Shown: positions 8,457 to 17,824, counted from the first letter of the stretch. The stretch: DNA of 33,296 nucleotides from Candidatus Thermoplasmatota archaeon (GCA_038884455.1 JAWABU010000019.1:1-33296); one strand, 5' to 3'. Translations and numbers: made by a program. The notes: generated from the letters alone by a model not told the origin.

Positions 8457-8920
8457 TTCTTGCGTTTATCTTCAAACGCAGCGGAAAAACAAAACTTACT
8501 GAAGCAGAAATCTACGTACCGCTATCGTTAGAATTAAACTGGTTTACAGTACAAGAAGCACAGGCGTTCGTACGGTATTGTACTGTGAATAAACTCATAG
8601 CTGAAGAACAAGGAGTTTTTACACCAACATTTGAAATTGCTGATATACAAATTCCAATTGGATTTATACCAGAAAACAAAAAGTATTCGTTAACAACATC
8701 TTCTGAAGTTCAAAAAAATATTTTGAATGTGCTTGCCGAAACTCTTAGTATGCATTTGAACCAAGATATTCAAAAAACATTTGAGGAAATCGCACGACAG
8801 GCTGCTGAAAAAAAAATCACCTCAGAGCTTGCAGCTTTGTTCCTTATGTATCTACATGCACTTCCCTATGAACGTTTTGTAGATCCTGTCGAACGAAGAC
8901 TCTTTACAGAAAATATATGA
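8435..8920 (+). CDS. DUF2240 family protein
   Basis: A 161-residue soluble protein resembling the archaeal DUF2240 family (COG3612), of unknown function. Characteristic are the N-terminal segment IVLAFIFKRSGKTKLTEAEI and the central FTPTFEIADIQIPIGFIP, which together look like a winged-helix-type domain with a basic face. The C-terminal half is helical with charged residues. Its start lies inside the HisA-like gene, and its 3' end overlaps the converging permease gene by 17 bases. No metal or catalytic motif is visible. Confidence 0.7.
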   Translation: MFDEARIVLAFIFKRSGKTKLTEAEIYVPLSLELNWFTVQEAQAFVRYCTVNKLIAEEQGVFTPTFEIADIQIPIGFIPENKKYSLTTSSEVQKNILNVLAETLSMHLNQDIQKTFEEIARQAAEKKITSELAALFLMYLHALPYERFVDPVERRLFTENI

Positions 8921-10241
8921 TAATAGGTACTAGTAATACTCCCATACAGTGACTTCGCCGAACCCCCCACCCGAGTGGAATCAAACCAATAAGACTGGCG
9001 GTAATGAGAATCAATACTCCAAGCAAACCCGTGAAAAGAACTACTAAAACGATTAGGAAAACTATCGATCCAAGAAGTATAAATCGATAGGGTATTTTAT
9101 GAAAATTTTGCGCAAATATTTTCCCAACGTACAGGGTAATAAAAAAAGATACACAGCCTGCGAATATCAGAAAAATCAGAAGATAACATAACGCCTCAGG
9201 GATGAAGACATCATCCCATGGTTCTACGACGATTAAGTCGTTAACTGCAAGCATAACACCACTCCGTGCTCGCAGGAGTACAAAAAGCATAACAACTGTG
9301 GAAAAGGCGCATGCGGTATTTACTGCTGACAACGTAAGTAAGGTTTGTTCTTGGTCGGTGTTTTTGCGAATCGTTAATGCTAATACAGTCCCAACGGCAG
9401 AGGTTACCCCAGGCAATATCGAGACGAAAATCCCTGAAAGACTACCGGTTAAAACAGAAAAAATCGATGATCGTTTGGTCGAATATGTAAGGGTTATCGG
9501 TTTGATATCTTGTGGGGGGAGTGTTGGTTTTGTAGCTAATGAACTGAGGAGAGGGGGCATACCAAACAGCCCTGAAAGTGCAGGAAATAAAACACTTGCT
9601 TGAAATCCTACAGGTGAATGAACTGGGAGATTGAGGATAATTGCTCCAAAAAGCCCAGAGAGAAGAAAAACAAATACGGCAAATCCCATACCGAGAAACG
9701 AAGCTGACATGCCATTGATTTTACCGACCCTTATTTGTTTTTTCTCAGTAGCAATCATAATAGCGACGATTGCTATGAGAATCCACACCATACTATCGCG
9801 TAGTGTTTCGTAAAGAAATATTGGGGCGGCAAGAATCATTTTAACAGGATACAAAAGGAAAAAACAAATGATAACTGATCCAATGCTTCCGATTGCAGTG
9901 AGTACCACCGCTCGATAGCCATAACCGTCTAAGAGCATTCGATGGGCAGGAAGAACAGAAAGAGCTGTTTCTTCATCTGGTACTCCAAGAAACGTGGATG
10001 GTATTGCTGAAAAAAAAGAATGGGATAGCGCGATTGATATGATGAGGCCGCAGAGGAGAAGTAGCAAAAAGGATTCTGAGAATGTGTTTATCAATGATGT
10101 TAACAGTGCGAGTATTGCTGTTGAAAATGAAAGAACAGCAAGGGAGATGTTATTGATGTGAAGTCCTGGTAAAAGTCCTGTTACCAGACCGATACATACG
10201 CCAAGAGCGCTGAAAAAAATAATAAGAAGTAATTCAAGCAT
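8904..10241 (-). CDS. DUF112/TctA-like integral membrane protein
   Basis: About 445 residues with ten or more hydrophobic segments. It matches the archaeal TctA-like group (COG1784, DUF112) related to the large membrane subunit of tripartite tricarboxylate transporters. Family features are the glycine-rich N-terminal ALGVCIGLVTGLLPGLHINN and the repeat-like second half around GSLSGIFVSILPGVTSAVG, both resembling the TctA signature GxxxGxxPG. No periplasmic binding protein or small TctB-like subunit is adjacent, as is usual for the archaeal group, so the substrate is unknown. The start at 10241 is chosen because upstream residues would overlap the OB-fold gene; the gap is then only seven bases, indicating one operon. 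Confidence 0.75.
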   Translation of the reverse strand: MLELLLIIFFSALGVCIGLVTGLLPGLHINNISLAVLSFSTAILALLTSLINTFSESFLLLLLCGLIISIALSHSFFSAIPSTFLGVPDEETALSVLPAHRMLLDGYGYRAVVLTAIGSIGSVIICFFLLYPVKMILAAPIFLYETLRDSMVWILIAIVAIMIATEKKQIRVGKINGMSASFLGMGFAVFVFLLSGLFGAIILNLPVHSPVGFQASVLFPALSGLFGMPPLLSSLATKPTLPPQDIKPITLTYSTKRSSIFSVLTGSLSGIFVSILPGVTSAVGTVLALTIRKNTDQEQTLLTLSAVNTACAFSTVVMLFVLLRARSGVMLAVNDLIVVEPWDDVFIPEALCYLLIFLIFAGCVSFFITLYVGKIFAQNFHKIPYRFILLGSIVFLIVLVVLFTGLLGVLILITASLIGLIPLGWGVRRSHCMGVLLVPIIIYFL

Positions 10242-10248
10242 GTGTCCG

Positions 10249-10908
10249 TCACTGTTCAAGCGCGATAATGAAATGTTGCTCGTTAGATATGGTGAGTATA
10301 TAGCGAAGGAGGTGTTCGTCATACATAAAGTAAGCGCCTATGGATACTTTACTTCCTGAAGTATATGATCTTGTGTTGTTTTGAGGATAAACAGGGATGA
10401 AATAGGTGCTATTTTCATCTGCTAAAATAAAATAATGTGCGCTTGTTTGTTGGATGAATCCTTGGGTGTTAATATTTAATCCTAGATAGTTTTCAGGATG
10501 AAGGGCAAGGTCCTTGATTGGTGTCGTTATGTTGTTCCATGATTGTATAATCGTTAGCGCGTGGGGCGCATTGACAATGAGTTCATATGCTCCTTTGTAT
10601 TTTTGTATTTTGCCCCGTGCCCGAATCATATCTCCATACTTGAGGTTGGTTTTTCCTTCGAGAAAAATGGCGATCGATGTGCTGTTTTCCTCTTGATCAG
10701 AGAGGGTAATAATTTGATTACCTGATTTTGTATCTGTCCATCCAGTTACTATGCCCTGGAGTATTACCTGATGTCCTTCATATTGTGATGCATGTTTGAT
10801 TTCGATTTCTATTGGTTCTGTAAGTGTTGCAAAAAAATAGAGGAGGCCGATACAGATGCATGAAAATACAATAATACTATATTTTAGGTGCATTGTTCTG
10901 AGCCCCAT
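10249..10908 (-). CDS. Membrane-anchored OB-fold protein
   Basis: A 219-residue protein with one N-terminal membrane segment (about residues 9-29) followed by two likely OB-fold units. The first is clearest: VILQGIVTGWTDTKSGNQIITLSD, then YGDMIRARGKIQKYKGAYELIV, the usual order of OB strands in nucleic-acid-binding and nuclease-associated domains. A second, weaker unit begins near YLGLNINTQGFIQQ. With a single anchor, the folds probably lie outside the membrane. The ATG at 10908 fits the AT-rich TATA region at about 10925-10945, although an ATG at 10893 is also possible. It forms an operon with the DUF112 permease. Ligand and role are unknown. Confidence 0.6.
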   Translation of the reverse strand: MGLRTMHLKYSIIVFSCICIGLLYFFATLTEPIEIEIKHASQYEGHQVILQGIVTGWTDTKSGNQIITLSDQEENSTSIAIFLEGKTNLKYGDMIRARGKIQKYKGAYELIVNAPHALTIIQSWNNITTPIKDLALHPENYLGLNINTQGFIQQTSAHYFILADENSTYFIPVYPQNNTRSYTSGSKVSIGAYFMYDEHLLRYILTISNEQHFIIALEQ

Positions 10909-10990
10909 ATTTTTATTAATATATATATAATATTTATAACTATAAATATATTGCTGAGATAAAACAACCTATACTGCCTTCCTCAGAAAA

Positions 10991-10998
10991 CTTTATAA
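10991..10998 (+). promoter_or_regulatory. TATA box for cdc48
   Basis: CTTTATAA, preceded by purine-rich GAAAA that could act as a TFB recognition element, is 52-59 bases before the ATG at 11050. The implied leader is about 25 bases. The space to the divergent OB-fold gene also holds a run of AT dinucleotides at 10918-10952, probably that gene's promoter. Confidence 0.55.
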
Positions 10999-11049
10999 CA
11001 GGTTTCAACTTCTGCCACTACGTATTCATACTAGGTGGGAGTAAGTCTT

Positions 11050-13617
11050 ATGACTCAACAAGAAGTGAATCTGAAGGTCGCTGAAGCATTCCAGCAAGAT
11101 GTCGGGTATGGCCGAGCACGAATCGATCATCAAACAAGAATAGACCTTGATCTCTCCATAGGAGATGTTATCGAAATAATTGGTACAAAAACCACAGCAG
11201 CATCGGTCTGGCGAGCACATCCATCAGATGAAGGAAAAAGAATTATTCGAATAGATAATCTCACCAGAAAAAATGCTGGAACCGGGCTTGGAGAACGCGT
11301 TCGAATCAAGCGAGCTGAAGTACGAGAAGCACGAGAAGTAATTCTTGCACCACTCATGCCTGAAGGACAACGCATCGAATTTGGCATGGGAATCGATGTT
11401 ATCATCAGAAAAAACCTCCTCCGGCGACCAATCACTAAAGGTGATGAAATCACGGTTCCTGGAATTGCTTTTTTTGGAAACGCCTTACCTTTTATTATCC
11501 TTGACACCAGTCCAAATGGTATCGTTGCAATCAGCGAAAGAACTATCCTCAGAGTAAAAGAAGAAGCTGCGAAAATAGCTGAGGAAGAAGGACCCCGCGT
11601 AAGCTATGAGGATATTGGTGGTCTGCAAAACGAAATTTTAAAAGTTCGAGAGATGATTGAATTGCCCCTAAAACATCCTGAATTATTCGAACGTCTGGGC
11701 ATTGATCCACCAAAAGGAGTATTGCTCCATGGCCCACCAGGAACTGGAAAAACGTTAATCGCGAAAGCAGTAGCAAACGAATCAGGGGCAAACTTTTATA
11801 CAATTAACGGCCCAGAAATCATGAGTAAATTTTATGGACAAAGTGAAGAGAACCTGCGAAAAATCTTTGAGGAAGCACAAAAAAATGCACCTTCGATCAT
11901 CTTTCTTGATGAAATTGATGCTATCGCACCAAAACGTAGTGAGGTTCATGGTGAAGTCGAACGACGAGTAGTGTCACAATTATTGACGCTCATGGATGGT
12001 TTAAAAGGCCGAGGAAAACTCATTGTAATTGGAGCAACAAATCTTCCTGATACTCTAGATCCTGCATTGAGGCGACCTGGTCGTTTTGATCGAGAAATCA
12101 GAATTGATGTTCCCGACAGAAACGGACGAAAAGAAATCTTACAGATTCATACCCGAGGCATGCCAATAAACTCAAATCTTGAACTTTTGCATCCTGGCCA
12201 AAAAATTGAAACTGAAAAAATAGAACAAGTCATCAGACAAGGTACAAAAAAAATCCATGCTTCAGATTTACTAAGAAATTTAGCACGGACTAAAAACAAA
12301 AACAAACGTACTGCTACCGCCGAATACTTAAAAGTTATCTTTAGTCATTATACTGAAGAATTACCTGCAAACTTTGCAGAAAAACTTGTAAAACTTCTAA
12401 CCGACGAAATCATTAACCTGCTGCCTTTTGATTTAGAAGATACTGAAGTCGATCTGAATGCTGAACAACAAATCAATGAACGACTTGAATCTATTGCTGA
12501 GAAACCTGATGAGTTAACAAAAAAGCTGGCAAAAGAAAGCATTCTTGACGAAATCGCTGATATAACGTATGGATTTGTCGGTGCTGATCTGGCTGCACTT
12601 GCACGAGAAGCAGCCATGAACGCACTGCGACGATACTTGCCGGAGATTGATCTGGAAAAACCGATTCCTGTTGAACTATTAGAAAAAATGGAAGTAACGA
12701 TCGAGGATTTTAAAAATGCACATCGCGGCATCGAACCATCAGCGATGCGGGAATTTTTTGTTGAAATACCAAAAGTATCATGGAATGATGTGGGTGGTCT
12801 AGAAGACGTCAAACAGCAATTAAAAGAAGCAGTAGAATGGCCTCTAACCCAACCTGAGGTGTTTAAGCGTATGGGAATTCAAGCACCTCGTGGTATTTTA
12901 CTCTACGGCCCACCAGGAACTGGGAAAACATTGCTTGCAAAAGCAGTTGCCCATGAATCAAAAGCAAATTTTATATCAATTAAAGGACCTGAAGTTCTGA
13001 GCAAGTGGGTCGGGGAGAGTGAAAAAGCGGTTCGAGAGTTGTTTAAAAAAGCACGGCAGGTTGCTCCGACGATTGTATTTCTTGATGAAATTGATTCAAT
13101 TGCTCCTCGGAGAGGATCCTACTCTGGATCCCACGTCACTGAAAGCGTGGTCAACCAGCTTCTAACAAGTATTGATGGTTTGGAAAGTATGCAGGGTGTT
13201 GTTGTTATTGGTGCGACAAACCGACCTGATATTATTGATCCAGGATTGCTACGACCAGGACGATTTGATCGATTATTATTGATACCGGCACCCGATGAAA
13301 AATCGCGATTGGAAATCTTTAAGATTCATACGAAAGAGATGCCTTTGAGAGACGTATCATTAAAAAAACTCGCAGAGCTTACCGCAGGATTTTCTGGTGC
13401 TGATATCGAGAGCGTGTGTCGTGAGGCGGCAATGATTGCACTTCGAGAAAATATCAATGCTAAGGAAGTTACTGAAGAACATTTTAACAAAGCATTAAAA
13501 GCAGCTCGTGCAAGTATTACTGATGAATTGATGAAATATTATACAAAAGTGACCGAAAGTCTTACAACCGAGCTAGCCAAAAAGGATAAAAAAGAACGAG
13601 ACATTCAATATATGTAA
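11050..13617 (+). CDS. CDC48/VAT-type AAA+ ATPase with a long insertion in ring 1
   Basis: An 855-residue two-ring unfoldase of the CDC48/p97/VAT family, acting in the cytoplasm on protein complexes and probably feeding the proteasome. In order: the N-domain (about 1-180), D1 with Walker A GPPGTGKT at 228-235 and Walker B IIFLDE at 283-288, then D2 with Walker A at 620-627. Both rings have intact arginine-finger regions (RRPGRFDRE and LRPGRFDRL). Archaeal VAT is about 745 residues. The excess sits between HTRGMPI (ending at 373) and [16 protein letters not shown] (from 499), a charged helical insertion of about 120 residues. The C-terminus ends QYM, which resembles but does not fully match the proteasome-binding HbYX motif. 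The ATG at 11050 is favoured over GTG 11035 by spacing from AGGTGGGAG. Confidence 0.95.
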   Translation: MTQQEVNLKVAEAFQQDVGYGRARIDHQTRIDLDLSIGDVIEIIGTKTTAASVWRAHPSDEGKRIIRIDNLTRKNAGTGLGERVRIKRAEVREAREVILAPLMPEGQRIEFGMGIDVIIRKNLLRRPITKGDEITVPGIAFFGNALPFIILDTSPNGIVAISERTILRVKEEAAKIAEEEGPRVSYEDIGGLQNEILKVREMIELPLKHPELFERLGIDPPKGVLLHGPPGTGKTLIAKAVANESGANFYTINGPEIMSKFYGQSEENLRKIFEEAQKNAPSIIFLDEIDAIAPKRSEVHGEVERRVVSQLLTLMDGLKGRGKLIVIGATNLPDTLDPALRRPGRFDREIRIDVPDRNGRKEILQIHTRGMPINSNLELLHPGQKIETEKIEQVIRQGTKKIHASDLLRNLARTKNKNKRTATAEYLKVIFSHYTEELPANFAEKLVKLLTDEIINLLPFDLEDTEVDLNAEQQINERLESIAEKPDELTKKLAKESILDEIADITYGFVGADLAALAREAAMNALRRYLPEIDLEKPIPVELLEKMEVTIEDFKNAHRGIEPSAMREFFVEIPKVSWNDVGGLEDVKQQLKEAVEWPLTQPEVFKRMGIQAPRGILLYGPPGTGKTLLAKAVAHESKANFISIKGPEVLSKWVGESEKAVRELFKKARQVAPTIVFLDEIDSIAPRRGSYSGSHVTESVVNQLLTSIDGLESMQGVVVIGATNRPDIIDPGLLRPGRFDRLLLIPAPDEKSRLEIFKIHTKEMPLRDVSLKKLAELTAGFSGADIESVCREAAMIALRENINAKEVTEEHFNKALKAARASITDELMKYYTKVTESLTTELAKKDKKERDIQYM

Positions 13618-13653
13618 ATGTGAGTTATCAAAAGTATAGGAGGGATACAAAAA

Positions 13654-13890
13654 ATGAAAGTACTTGAGAGCGACCTCAGAGGAAAAACAGTGATGAGTGA
13701 AGAAGGTTTATACCTCGGCATTCTAAGAAATTCTCTGGTAGATGAAAAAACTGGGGAATTGGTCAATGTCCTTGTTGAGCCGTCTGAAGATATTGATCCT
13801 CGTCTCTATCATCTTGATGACATCGGTCATCTTGTTTTTCCGTTTGAGTCAATCAAATCTGTAAAAGATGTTATCATCATCGGTAATTAA
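13654..13890 (+). CDS. PRC-barrel domain protein
   Basis: A 78-residue protein consisting of one PRC-barrel domain. It opens with VLESDLRGKTVMSEEGLYLG, then has a GELVNVLVEPS strand and a closing VFPFESIKSVKDVIII, all typical of the fold. Such short archaeal PRC-barrel proteins are widespread; in Haloferax the PRC-barrel proteins CdpB1 and CdpB2 bind SepF and act in cell division. Membership of that functional group is an inference here. It lies 36 bases downstream of cdc48, behind GGAGGGA, and directly borders the presumed origin. A T-rich tract follows. Confidence 0.85.
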   Translation: MKVLESDLRGKTVMSEEGLYLGILRNSLVDEKTGELVNVLVEPSEDIDPRLYHLDDIGHLVFPFESIKSVKDVIIIGN

Positions 13891-13920
13891 AATTGTTCAA
13901 CTGCCGTAGTAGTAACGATC

Positions 13921-13949
13921 GGTTTTTTCTTTTTTCATTTTACTCTTTG
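13921..13949 (+). terminator. T-rich terminator after the PRC-barrel gene
   Basis: A stretch composed of T runs of three to six, interrupted by C and A, lies about 30 bases after the stop codon. It would end the cdc48-PRC transcript before the origin-like region. Confidence 0.45.
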
Positions 13950-14039
13950 TTAGTTGAGAAAGGAAAAATATACACTATAGATTTTACTTCAACAAAATGA
14001 AATTTTTAGACAAAAGAACTTAAAAATCTCTTTAGAGGG

Positions 14040-14060
14040 ACCCCTTTATTTCCACTGGAG
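14040..14060 (-). promoter_or_regulatory. Origin recognition box (ORB) for Orc1/Cdc6
   Basis: Read on the minus strand the site is CTCCAGTGGAAATAAAGGGG followed by T. This carries both halves of the archaeal ORB: the mini-ORB core CCAGTGGAAA and the downstream G-string GGGG(T) at the expected distance. It lies about 270 bases before the initiator gene. Confidence 0.7.
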
Positions 14061-14331
14061 CCAATGGTTGGGATGTAGCTGTAAAAATAGAAAATTGTGA
14101 TGCAATATAGCCAGAAATATATGCGATCGTAAGTATTTTAATATTTCGATTTTTAAAATTATATTATTCAAAAAATTAAAAAATAAAATCGGAAAACTTA
14201 TTTTTTCCACACGAAATCATCCCCTCTCTGCTTCTGGGCACCAACAGGTATAATTCAAGGCAGGAAACGTGGATAAGTTTATTATATAGAACTTGTTTAC
14301 CTAACTTTTACCAACACAGACAAAGGGAGGT

Positions 14332-15594
14332 GTGTTTTTTACGATCAAACAAGAGAAAGACATCTTTGACTCACTATTGGAACTTGACGGTTTGTTTGTC
14401 AACCGAGAAGTCATGAGACCAACATATATGCCAGAAATTCTCCCACACCGAGAAAAAGAAATCAAAGACCTTGCGACTATTCTCGTACCTGCATTGAAAA
14501 ACGAAGCGCCATCAAACATTTTTATTTATGGAAAAACAGGAACTGGAAAGACCGCAGTCGTTAAATTTCTAGGAAAAGAATTGCTCAAAAAAGGTCAACA
14601 ATCAAAAACAAATGTCAATTTTATTTATATCAATTGCGAAGTTGTTGACACCCAATATCGATTGTTACAGAATATCGCAAATCAATTTATCAACGAATGG
14701 AACGAACACGTTCCTTTCACAGGTTGGCCAACTGATGAGGTATACAGCAAAGTCAAAACTATGATGGAAAAAAAGAAAGGTGTAACTGTTATCGTCCTGG
14801 ATGAAGTTGACAAACTGAAAGGAGACGAAGCCCTCTATAATTTAACGAGAATGAACAGCGACATGCAGCATGCACGTGTTTCGGTTATCGGTATTTCAAA
14901 TGATTTAAAATTTACAGAATTTTTAGATCCGCGAGTAAAATCGAGCCTTGGCGAAGAAAATATGATTTTTTATCCATATGATGCTGAGCAGCTTCAAGAT
15001 ATTTTGAAGGCCCGTGTATCAACGGCATTAAAACCCGGGGTCTTAGAACCAGATGTTATTCCGCTCTGCGCAGCGCTGTCCGCCCAAGAACATGGTGATG
15101 CACGTCGAGCGCTTGATCTACTGCGGGTAGCTGCTGAAATCGCCGAACGAAATAAAGAGAAAAAGGTTACTCGGTCTCACGTTCGTCAAGCTCAAAATAA
15201 AATTGAGCTCGATCGTATAACTGAAGTTGTTCGCACGTTACCTAATCAATCAAAGCTTATTCTTTACGCAGCGATTTTGCTTGACCGTCAAAATAAAAAA
15301 GACGGAGTCAAACAAGCGATGACCACTGGTGGTGTTTATGAGATTTACAAAGAATTATGCAAAAAAACCAGATACAATACTCTGACGCAACGCCGAGCCG
15401 CGGATTTAATATCTGAACTTGACATGCTCGGCATCATTACTGCTCGTGTTATTTCAAAAGGTCGGTATGGGCGGACAACAGAGATTGAGATTGCATCGAC
15501 GTCTAAAGATCTCATCAATGTTCTCCAAGAAGATGAGTTATTTAAAGATTTAACTAAGTATAAAATGAAAGCACAAGCTCGTCTAGCACTCTAA
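14332..15594 (+). CDS. orc1/cdc6: Orc1/Cdc6 replication initiator
   Basis: A 420-residue AAA+ protein that recognises origins and starts DNA replication. Visible elements are the N-terminal RPTYMPEILPHREKEI segment, Walker A GKTGTGKT at 67-74, Walker B VIVLDEVDKL near 160, and the sensor region VIGISNDLKF. The C-terminal winged-helix DNA-binding domain, about residues 300-400, includes TGGVYEIYKELCKKTRYNTL. Length is typical. The start is a GTG, with GGGAGG only a couple of bases upstream; no better in-frame ATG exists near the N-terminus, so initiation could be weak or tuned. It directly follows the origin-like region, as in most archaeal chromosomes. Confidence 0.95.
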   Translation: MFFTIKQEKDIFDSLLELDGLFVNREVMRPTYMPEILPHREKEIKDLATILVPALKNEAPSNIFIYGKTGTGKTAVVKFLGKELLKKGQQSKTNVNFIYINCEVVDTQYRLLQNIANQFINEWNEHVPFTGWPTDEVYSKVKTMMEKKKGVTVIVLDEVDKLKGDEALYNLTRMNSDMQHARVSVIGISNDLKFTEFLDPRVKSSLGEENMIFYPYDAEQLQDILKARVSTALKPGVLEPDVIPLCAALSAQEHGDARRALDLLRVAAEIAERNKEKKVTRSHVRQAQNKIELDRITEVVRTLPNQSKLILYAAILLDRQNKKDGVKQAMTTGGVYEIYKELCKKTRYNTLTQRRAADLISELDMLGIITARVISKGRYGRTTEIEIASTSKDLINVLQEDELFKDLTKYKMKAQARLAL

Positions 15595-15696
15595 ATCTCC
15601 TTATTTTATTAAACCGTATTTCTTTATAGCCAGTGATACGATATCGCCTATATGTTGTAGTCCAAAGAAGGTATTGATGGGAGATGTGGTGAGAGT

Positions 15697-17340
15697 ATGA
15701 ATCAAGAGCCCACAATTGTACAAGTCTTAAAAACAGAAGAACAATTAAAATATTTATCGGGAACACAGAAGCAAGCTTGTACAACTAAAGAAGATGCACA
15801 TACAACACTTGAAAATTTATATCAAACCGTTTTTGAAAATTCAGCCGTCGCAATTACTATTACCGATGCACAGGAGCGGATTATTTCTTGGAATAAATAT
15901 GCTGAGCAGCTTCTTAATATCCAATATAACGATGTTTTTCTGCAGCCAGTTCACACGTTATATCCTGAAGAGGAATGGAAAAAAATACGTTCGCAAAACA
16001 TTCGACAAAAGGGAATGCAGCACCATCTTGAAACAAAAATACTTCGGAAAAATAAACCGCCCTTGGACGTAGATTTGTCAATCAGCGTTATAAAGAACAA
16101 AGATGATCAAATTACCGGGTCAATTGCGATCATCAAGGATATCAGTGAAGAAAAAAGGATGAAACAAGCGTTACAAGCATCGGAGCAGAGGTTTAAAAAT
16201 CTCTACGAGTATGCTCCTGTTCCCTATCATACATTGACACCTGAAGGCATTATTACTGATGTGAATCAGAAATGGTGTGAGGTTTTTGGTTACACGAAAG
16301 AGGAGGTACTTGGAAAATCGATTTTTACTTTCATCATCCCTGAAGAGCAGCAGGCGGCACAGGTTTCGTTTCAACAGAAACAACAAAGTAAGCAGCTATA
16401 CACCGAGGGACACGAACGCCGTTTTAAAACGAAAAACAGCGACGAACGCATCTTTGTAACCAGAGATTTTTTCATTTATGCTCCAGATTCAACACTAATT
16501 TCTGTGCAAACAACACTCGAGGATATTACTGAACGGAAGAGAACAGAGGCGGCGTTAAATACGGCACATCAACTCCTCAGTTCACTGAATCAGGAACTTG
16601 AAAGAAAAGTCGAGGAACAAACAAGGGAGGTTAGAAATCTTCTGAAACAAAAAGATGATTTTATCAATCAACTCGGGCATGATTTAAAAAGTCCATTAAC
16701 CCCTATTGTATCCCTTCTACCCCTTGTTATGAGTACTCCAAATCATCCAAAAAACAAAGAACGACTTGAGGTTATTTATCGCAACGCGCTGTATATGAAA
16801 AATTTGGTGAATGATACCTTGAAACTCGCTCGATTAAATTCTCGTTCGATACAATTTACACTTTCGCCAACACCACTTAAGCTGCTTGTTGATGATGTGA
16901 TCAGAGAGTATAGAATGCAGCTCGAAGAAAAGAGAATTGAATATCAGCAGATCATAGATTATGACCTTGTGGTTATGGCAGATGCTCTTCAGCTCAAAGA
17001 GATGTTCAGTAATCTCATTTCTAATGCTATAAAATTCACAGGATCTGGAGGTTTTTTGAAGATTCAAGCGCAGGCGCAAGACGGCGATTCCTTTGTTCTT
17101 GTATCTGTAACTGACACTGGAATTGGTTTGACCGATGAACAAAAAAAATGTCTCTTTCAGGAATTTTATAAGGCAGACTCTTCGAGGCATGATATTAGTT
17201 CAAGTGGTCTTGGATTATCTATTTGTAAGCGCATTATTGAACGACATGGAGGAAAAATCTGGGTTGAAAGTTCAGGTCTTGGGAAAGGTGCAACATTTTA
17301 TTGTACAATCCCAGCACAAAAAACAAAAAGGAACTCGTAA
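15697..17340 (+). CDS. Cytosolic PAS-PAS sensor histidine kinase
   Basis: A 547-residue sensor kinase without membrane segments. After a short N-terminal helix it has two PAS domains (about 45-150 and 165-285; the second starts RFKNLYEYAPVPYHTLTPEG), then a coiled coil and a HisKA domain with the H-box NQLGHDLKSPLTP, where His328 is the phosphorylation site. The HATPase domain follows, with N-box EMFSNLISNAIKFT, G1 DTGIGL and G2 SGLGLSICKRII. All catalytic boxes are intact. The ATG is preceded by GTGGTGAG. The response regulator starts 32 bases downstream, so the two form a signalling pair; the stimulus is unknown. Histidine kinases in archaea are generally considered bacterial acquisitions. 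Confidence 0.93.
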   Translation: MNQEPTIVQVLKTEEQLKYLSGTQKQACTTKEDAHTTLENLYQTVFENSAVAITITDAQERIISWNKYAEQLLNIQYNDVFLQPVHTLYPEEEWKKIRSQNIRQKGMQHHLETKILRKNKPPLDVDLSISVIKNKDDQITGSIAIIKDISEEKRMKQALQASEQRFKNLYEYAPVPYHTLTPEGIITDVNQKWCEVFGYTKEEVLGKSIFTFIIPEEQQAAQVSFQQKQQSKQLYTEGHERRFKTKNSDERIFVTRDFFIYAPDSTLISVQTTLEDITERKRTEAALNTAHQLLSSLNQELERKVEEQTREVRNLLKQKDDFINQLGHDLKSPLTPIVSLLPLVMSTPNHPKNKERLEVIYRNALYMKNLVNDTLKLARLNSRSIQFTLSPTPLKLLVDDVIREYRMQLEEKRIEYQQIIDYDLVVMADALQLKEMFSNLISNAIKFTGSGGFLKIQAQAQDGDSFVLVSVTDTGIGLTDEQKKCLFQEFYKADSSRHDISSSGLGLSICKRIIERHGGKIWVESSGLGKGATFYCTIPAQKTKRNS

Positions 17341-17372
17341 TATCGAGAGTATATATGGCAGAAGGCAACACT

Positions 17373-17762
17373 ATGAAAAAAACCATTTTAATCGTCGATG
17401 ACGACCCTGATATACGGTTCACTGTAAAAGACGCTCTCGAAGGTAATTATTGTGAGGAATTTAATGTTCTTGAGGCTGATGGTGGTCGTCAATGTTTACA
17501 GATGCTGGAGGTGACACCACCTGATTTGATTTTACTTGATATTATGATGCCTGAGATGAGCGGATGGGAAGTATACGATGAGTTACATAAGAATCCTCGA
17601 TGGAAAAAAATTCCTGTGGTATTTCTAACTGCTCGTACAGATGATCTTGCTCGCAACGCTGGAAAAATTCTCGGGAAGGATTATATTGAAAAACCATTTG
17701 AAGTACACGATTTGAAACAAAGGATCGATATTGCGTTAAAGAAACGTATGCGCTTGTTCTAA
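17373..17762 (+). CDS. Single-domain response regulator (CheY-like receiver)
   Basis: A 129-residue receiver domain with no output domain. The acidic pocket is VDDDPD at 9-13, the phosphoryl acceptor is Asp56 in LILLDIMMPEMSG, the switch Thr86 is in FLTAR, and Lys107 is in YIEKPFE. It follows the PAS histidine kinase and is its likely partner. Because there is no DNA-binding or enzymatic domain, it must act by protein contact or as a phosphate relay. Two starts are possible: 17355 (adds six residues and has a GAGAG upstream) and 17373 (which gives the usual MKKTILIVDDD opening and has GAAGG upstream); I chose the second. Confidence 0.92.
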   Translation: MKKTILIVDDDPDIRFTVKDALEGNYCEEFNVLEADGGRQCLQMLEVTPPDLILLDIMMPEMSGWEVYDELHKNPRWKKIPVVFLTARTDDLARNAGKILGKDYIEKPFEVHDLKQRIDIALKKRMRLF

Positions 17763-17824
17763 TTTTTTAATACATTTTGCAGCATAAAAAGTACATGCTT
17801 CTTCTGCTTGGCGACAGTTGAGTT

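Larger units (their letters stand above)
13891..14331. other. Probable replication origin region beside orc1/cdc6
   Basis: This 441-base interval has no supported gene. It contains a near-consensus origin recognition box (14040-14060, minus strand), two weaker box-like sites (about 14203-14213 minus strand, and 14258-14270 plus strand), and a strongly AT-rich block at about 14131-14208 that could act as the duplex unwinding element. It ends at the Orc1/Cdc6 initiator gene. Archaeal origins commonly lie immediately upstream of orc1/cdc6, with inverted boxes flanking an AT-rich element. The arrangement here fits, but replication activity is inferred. Confidence 0.65.

Noticed and set aside
12169-12540. 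An intein in the CDC48 D1 region.
   Set aside because: The extra segment is only about 120 residues and lacks Cys/Ser splice junctions and the terminal His-Asn, so it is a plain insertion.
12348-12812. A serine-rich 154-codon minus-strand frame inside cdc48.
   Set aside because: Its composition (Ser, Arg, Phe) is the antisense image of acidic and lysine-rich codons in the insertion and D1; no domain is visible.
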